Position numbers and translations under genes: made by a program. A stretch of DNA of 64,000 bases from Phycisphaerales bacterium (GTDB taxonomy: Bacteria; Planctomycetota; Phycisphaerae; Phycisphaerales; UBA1924), in NCBI GenBank assembly GCA_020849105.1, contig JADLGW010000051.1:33490-97489 (forward strand), in the 5' to 3' direction. The notes under the pieces were generated by a model, which was not told the DNA's origin, searched no databases, and saw only the letters and a program-made list of their open reading frames with translations. Positions 62,701 to 64,000 of the stretch are shown here, in pieces (position 1 is the first letter of the stretch; each line of letters starts with the position of its first letter).

Positions 62701-63671
62701 TGCCGCCGCGCTTGCCGGATCCGGCGCGCGAGCCGAAGCAGTACCTGTTGGTCGGCGATTACTACCAGCAGCGCGGCGAGTTCGGCCGGGCGCTCGCCGA
62801 GTTCGAGCGCCTGACGCAGCAGTATGCCGGCACCGCGGTCGCCGAGGCCGCCGCGGCCCGCCGCGCCGCCATCTTGGCCGACTGTGGCGCGGTGGTGGTG
62901 GTCAACTACACGCGGCTCCCGGCGCGCGTGCGCTATGTCGGGCCATCGGTAACCGAGGGCGAGGTGCTGCCGGGGCAGAGCCAGACCTTCGTGCTTTACG
63001 CCGGCACCTACCAAGAGATTCGCGACCTGCCGGACGTCGCGCTGGTCGCAGCGGCGGCGCTGCCGCCGCAGACCTTCGCGGTCGGCAAGGGGCAGGCCGT
63101 GCTGCGCGAGATCGGCGTCTTTCTGGCCGGGCAGACCAACCTGCTGGACCCGAAGGCCAACGGTCGCGGGCTGCTGGGTGACGCCGAGCGGCAGGCGCTG
63201 CTGGCCGCGGCGCAGGGCACGCTGCCCAGCGCTGCTGGCAGTGCGGCGGGTGGCGCGGCCGGTGGTGGCGGCGCCGCGGCGGGGGCCGAGCAGCCGGGCG
63301 CGCCGCCGGCCAAGTTCAACATCAAGGTCGACACCCAGGAGAAGCGGAACAAGGAACCGAAGCAGCCGACGCCGTTCCAGATCCGCAACATGACGCCCTA
63401 CAACATCGTGATCACGATCACCCGCTTCGTGGTCGGCAATGCGCCGGAGTCGCAGGAGCTGAAGCTCCGCCCGCGCGGCCGGCTCAACTTCGGGCTCGGC
63501 AGCGACGGCACCTTCGGCATCTCCGGCAAGGTCGTCGAGAACGGTCAGGATCTGACCTTCGGGCAGTTCCAGGCCACGGGGCACAACTACACGTCCACCG
63601 TCAAGGAACTCTCGGCCGCCGAACTGGCCAAGAGCGCGGCCAGCAAGACCGGTGTGGTCGCTGGCAAGTGA
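59736..63671 (+). CDS. Giant secreted protein, rhamnosidase-N-like and beta-galactosidase-like
   Basis: 1311 residues with a signal peptide ([16 protein letters not shown]). The N-terminus ([44 protein letters not shown]) matches the jelly roll preceding alpha-L-rhamnosidases. A middle barrel follows ([47 protein letters not shown], a GH42-like turn) and a trimerisation-like Rossmann segment. The C-terminus has a TPR-like [17 protein letters not shown] and a Gly/Ala linker. Catalytic residues were not identified with confidence. Same direction as the 1574-residue gene. Confidence 0.65.
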   Translation: MNGLTRRWGWCLVLLTAAAAQTPQPLDFARAHWIWSSPAMPRAESLACRKSFEVANPVFGRVAVTADARYELFVNGVRVGGDNAWADPEQWDISKLLRSGSNTLGVQVTGGAEHPGLLLACRVVDAAGQVLDLVSDETWRLAAQPVEGWASVDFDDRGWSAASSVGLYGAAPWGRLTRLSAAESQKALDEVKLSVPVETVPASAFDGKYVVPLVADRYDGYVGIDRETGRFRHGDRTMALLFVRYQQPGGRLNPADFDFTQFESDLALLADCRLQVALSGFGWSDLLHSDGTWRKLATPPRGNGLPAFEYAYQVVDYALDRIQAHGLYALALLDYRRPLPAETLPELYRDKVLAAESLWQGLVAGQQKIARRFAERPVLVGWAATTDGLPALPDPREPLTLELYRGYLQQRHGNIEGLRRAWGPAANYATFADVPPPGDSPTDPAAIDFHGCGQWLTVKRLNTWADGLRAAAPHQLVLVGSPDASRPVFLAPWLRCDLLGSFGVDGRGEPSAAMPGFGDTLGLVAGYRALPDSTIAGVLGGRAGGELRGGHAARALRHEWAEVVGSGAAGLVAAPTWDELLNRGGAAGAGDTVGVRQLGDLLAATTQTYVRRRPAVLVLRNPAVAYSNDAAPDARASARVAQALDQLHVDYDLLSPGALGGPDEKGKVELDGYQVVVVPSLRQLPRERFFEQLREWLNDPTASGQRALVLGAWVAQSEYFQPVAPPADLLAVTGGAVLLPATDNPAGLRLEVAGSSLPWPAGVPAGRVTAGSGGEVLGWLRGAAGTAAVPLLSQQVVAGNTVLVSGCDLGFGTLAETPDGLIAAIAGLLRPALTAAQVAGCYQADANVTVRWSADGRAALVRERLGSSSDFGWQSPATDPPLVWAGATTTVDAHGLATVKTSVAPYQVKLVTAVGELLGGQPATVRVGAPLSEPFGVQHSGGGQVRLRLEPGRDYRVSLPHGESSQVTAAPDGTVELAASGATVQYALLPPRLPDPAREPKQYLLVGDYYQQRGEFGRALAEFERLTQQYAGTAVAEAAAARRAAILADCGAVVVVNYTRLPARVRYVGPSVTEGEVLPGQSQTFVLYAGTYQEIRDLPDVALVAAAALPPQTFAVGKGQAVLREIGVFLAGQTNLLDPKANGRGLLGDAERQALLAAAQGTLPSAAGSAAGGAAGGGGAAAGAEQPGAPPAKFNIKVDTQEKRNKEPKQPTPFQIRNMTPYNIVITITRFVVGNAPESQELKLRPRGRLNFGLGSDGTFGISGKVVENGQDLTFGQFQATGHNYTSTVKELSAAELAKSAASKTGVVAGK

Positions 63672-63690
63672 GCCGGCCGCGGGTGAGCGC

Positions 63691-64000
63691 ATGAGCGACG
63701 AAGGCCCGCGGATTGCCGTGCTGGAACCGGTGGTCGCCAACCAGATCGCCGCCGGCGAGGTCGTCGAACGGCCCGCCAGCGTCGTCAAAGAGCTCGTCGA
63801 AAACGCCCTCGACGCCGGGGCCACGCGGATCGAAGTGGTCCTCGAAGACGGTGGCAAGCGGCTGGTGCGGGTCCGCGACAACGGCTGCGGGATGGGCACC
63901 GAGGACGCCATCCTCTGTCTGCAGCGCCACGCCACTTCCAAGATCCGCCGCGCCGCCGACCTCCACGAGCTGCGCACCCTTGGCTTCCGCGGCGAGGCCC
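63691..64000 (+). CDS. mutL: DNA mismatch repair protein MutL, 3' end cut off
   Basis: The first 103 residues are present: [32 protein letters not shown] is the region (residues about 13-44), with the ATP-binding ENALDAG, DNGCGM and GFRGEA motifs of the GHKL ATPase. The gene runs out of the window. MutL links mismatch recognition by MutS to strand removal. It begins about 20 bases after the giant secreted gene. Confidence 0.96.
   Translation, partial: MSDEGPRIAVLEPVVANQIAAGEVVERPASVVKELVENALDAGATRIEVVLEDGGKRLVRVRDNGCGMGTEDAILCLQRHATSKIRRAADLHELRTLGFRGEA

Noticed and set aside
59604..63977. Open minus-strand frame of 1457 codons opposite the 1311-residue gene
   Set aside because: Composition is the mirror of a GC-rich gene (long Arg/Gly/Gln/Val runs), there are no family motifs, and the plus strand carries a signal peptide, ribosome site and promoter.

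Overview
The window looks like pieces of two different bacterial genomes that meet at or near a 16S rRNA gene (43342-44841, minus strand). Positions 1 to about 39.6 kb read as a planctomycete of the Phycisphaerae type. Three secreted proteins end in the paired GC-type dockerin-like tail typical of that group, one protein carries a LEPR-XLL export motif, and palindromic repeats lie in spacers and, unusually, inside housekeeping genes. From 45 kb to the end the gene style changes: a DUF951 protein, a pseudopilin with an H-x9-DG motif, rpmE-DUF1385-prfA, and very large secreted glycosidase-like proteins. That set fits an Armatimonadota-like or other Terrabacteria-type genome. The tetramer AGCT is almost absent from the left part and abundant in the right part, which independently suggests two genomes. 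A chimeric assembly through the conserved 16S gene is the simplest explanation, but it is not proven here.

Left part. It opens with a cut DUF2075-type ATPase, then a translationally coupled pair for a molybdopterin oxidoreductase and a membrane subunit. A compact minus-strand housekeeping cluster follows: tRNA-Gln, glmU-like, prs, rplY, pth, rpsF, ssb, rplI. Next come a SWIM protein divergent from a UvrD/PcrA helicase, a fused aroD-aroE gene divergent from dnaG-rpoD, and a minus-strand group with a catalytic ketosynthase, a GxxExxY protein, a ketosynthase lacking all three catalytic residues, two small proteins and nuoE. After a LEPR-XLL secreted protein come dciA-like, rsmD, glnS, a P-domain protein and a five-heme cytochrome (the last two with dockerin-like tails), then ubiX, a lipoprotein and a HEAT-like protein coupled to pyrB.

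Junction zone (39.5-45.4 kb). It holds palindromic elements, a remnant of a Y-family DNA polymerase, a ClpP/NfeD-class protease, a complete IS630-type element (termini and TA target duplication visible) inserted 25 bp upstream of that protease, an intrinsic terminator, and a 16S gene with its own strong promoter and no 23S gene beside it.

Right part. The hfq-dapF operon diverges from rpmE-DUF1385-prfA across a short region with two good promoters. A minus-strand operon carries DUF2203, a GHL6-type glycosidase-like protein, a ceramidase-like protein and an OmpR-type response regulator. Two giant secreted proteins of 1574 and 1311 residues follow, then the start of mutL. The glycosidase-like genes and the regulator suggest a polysaccharide or glycoside degradation locus.
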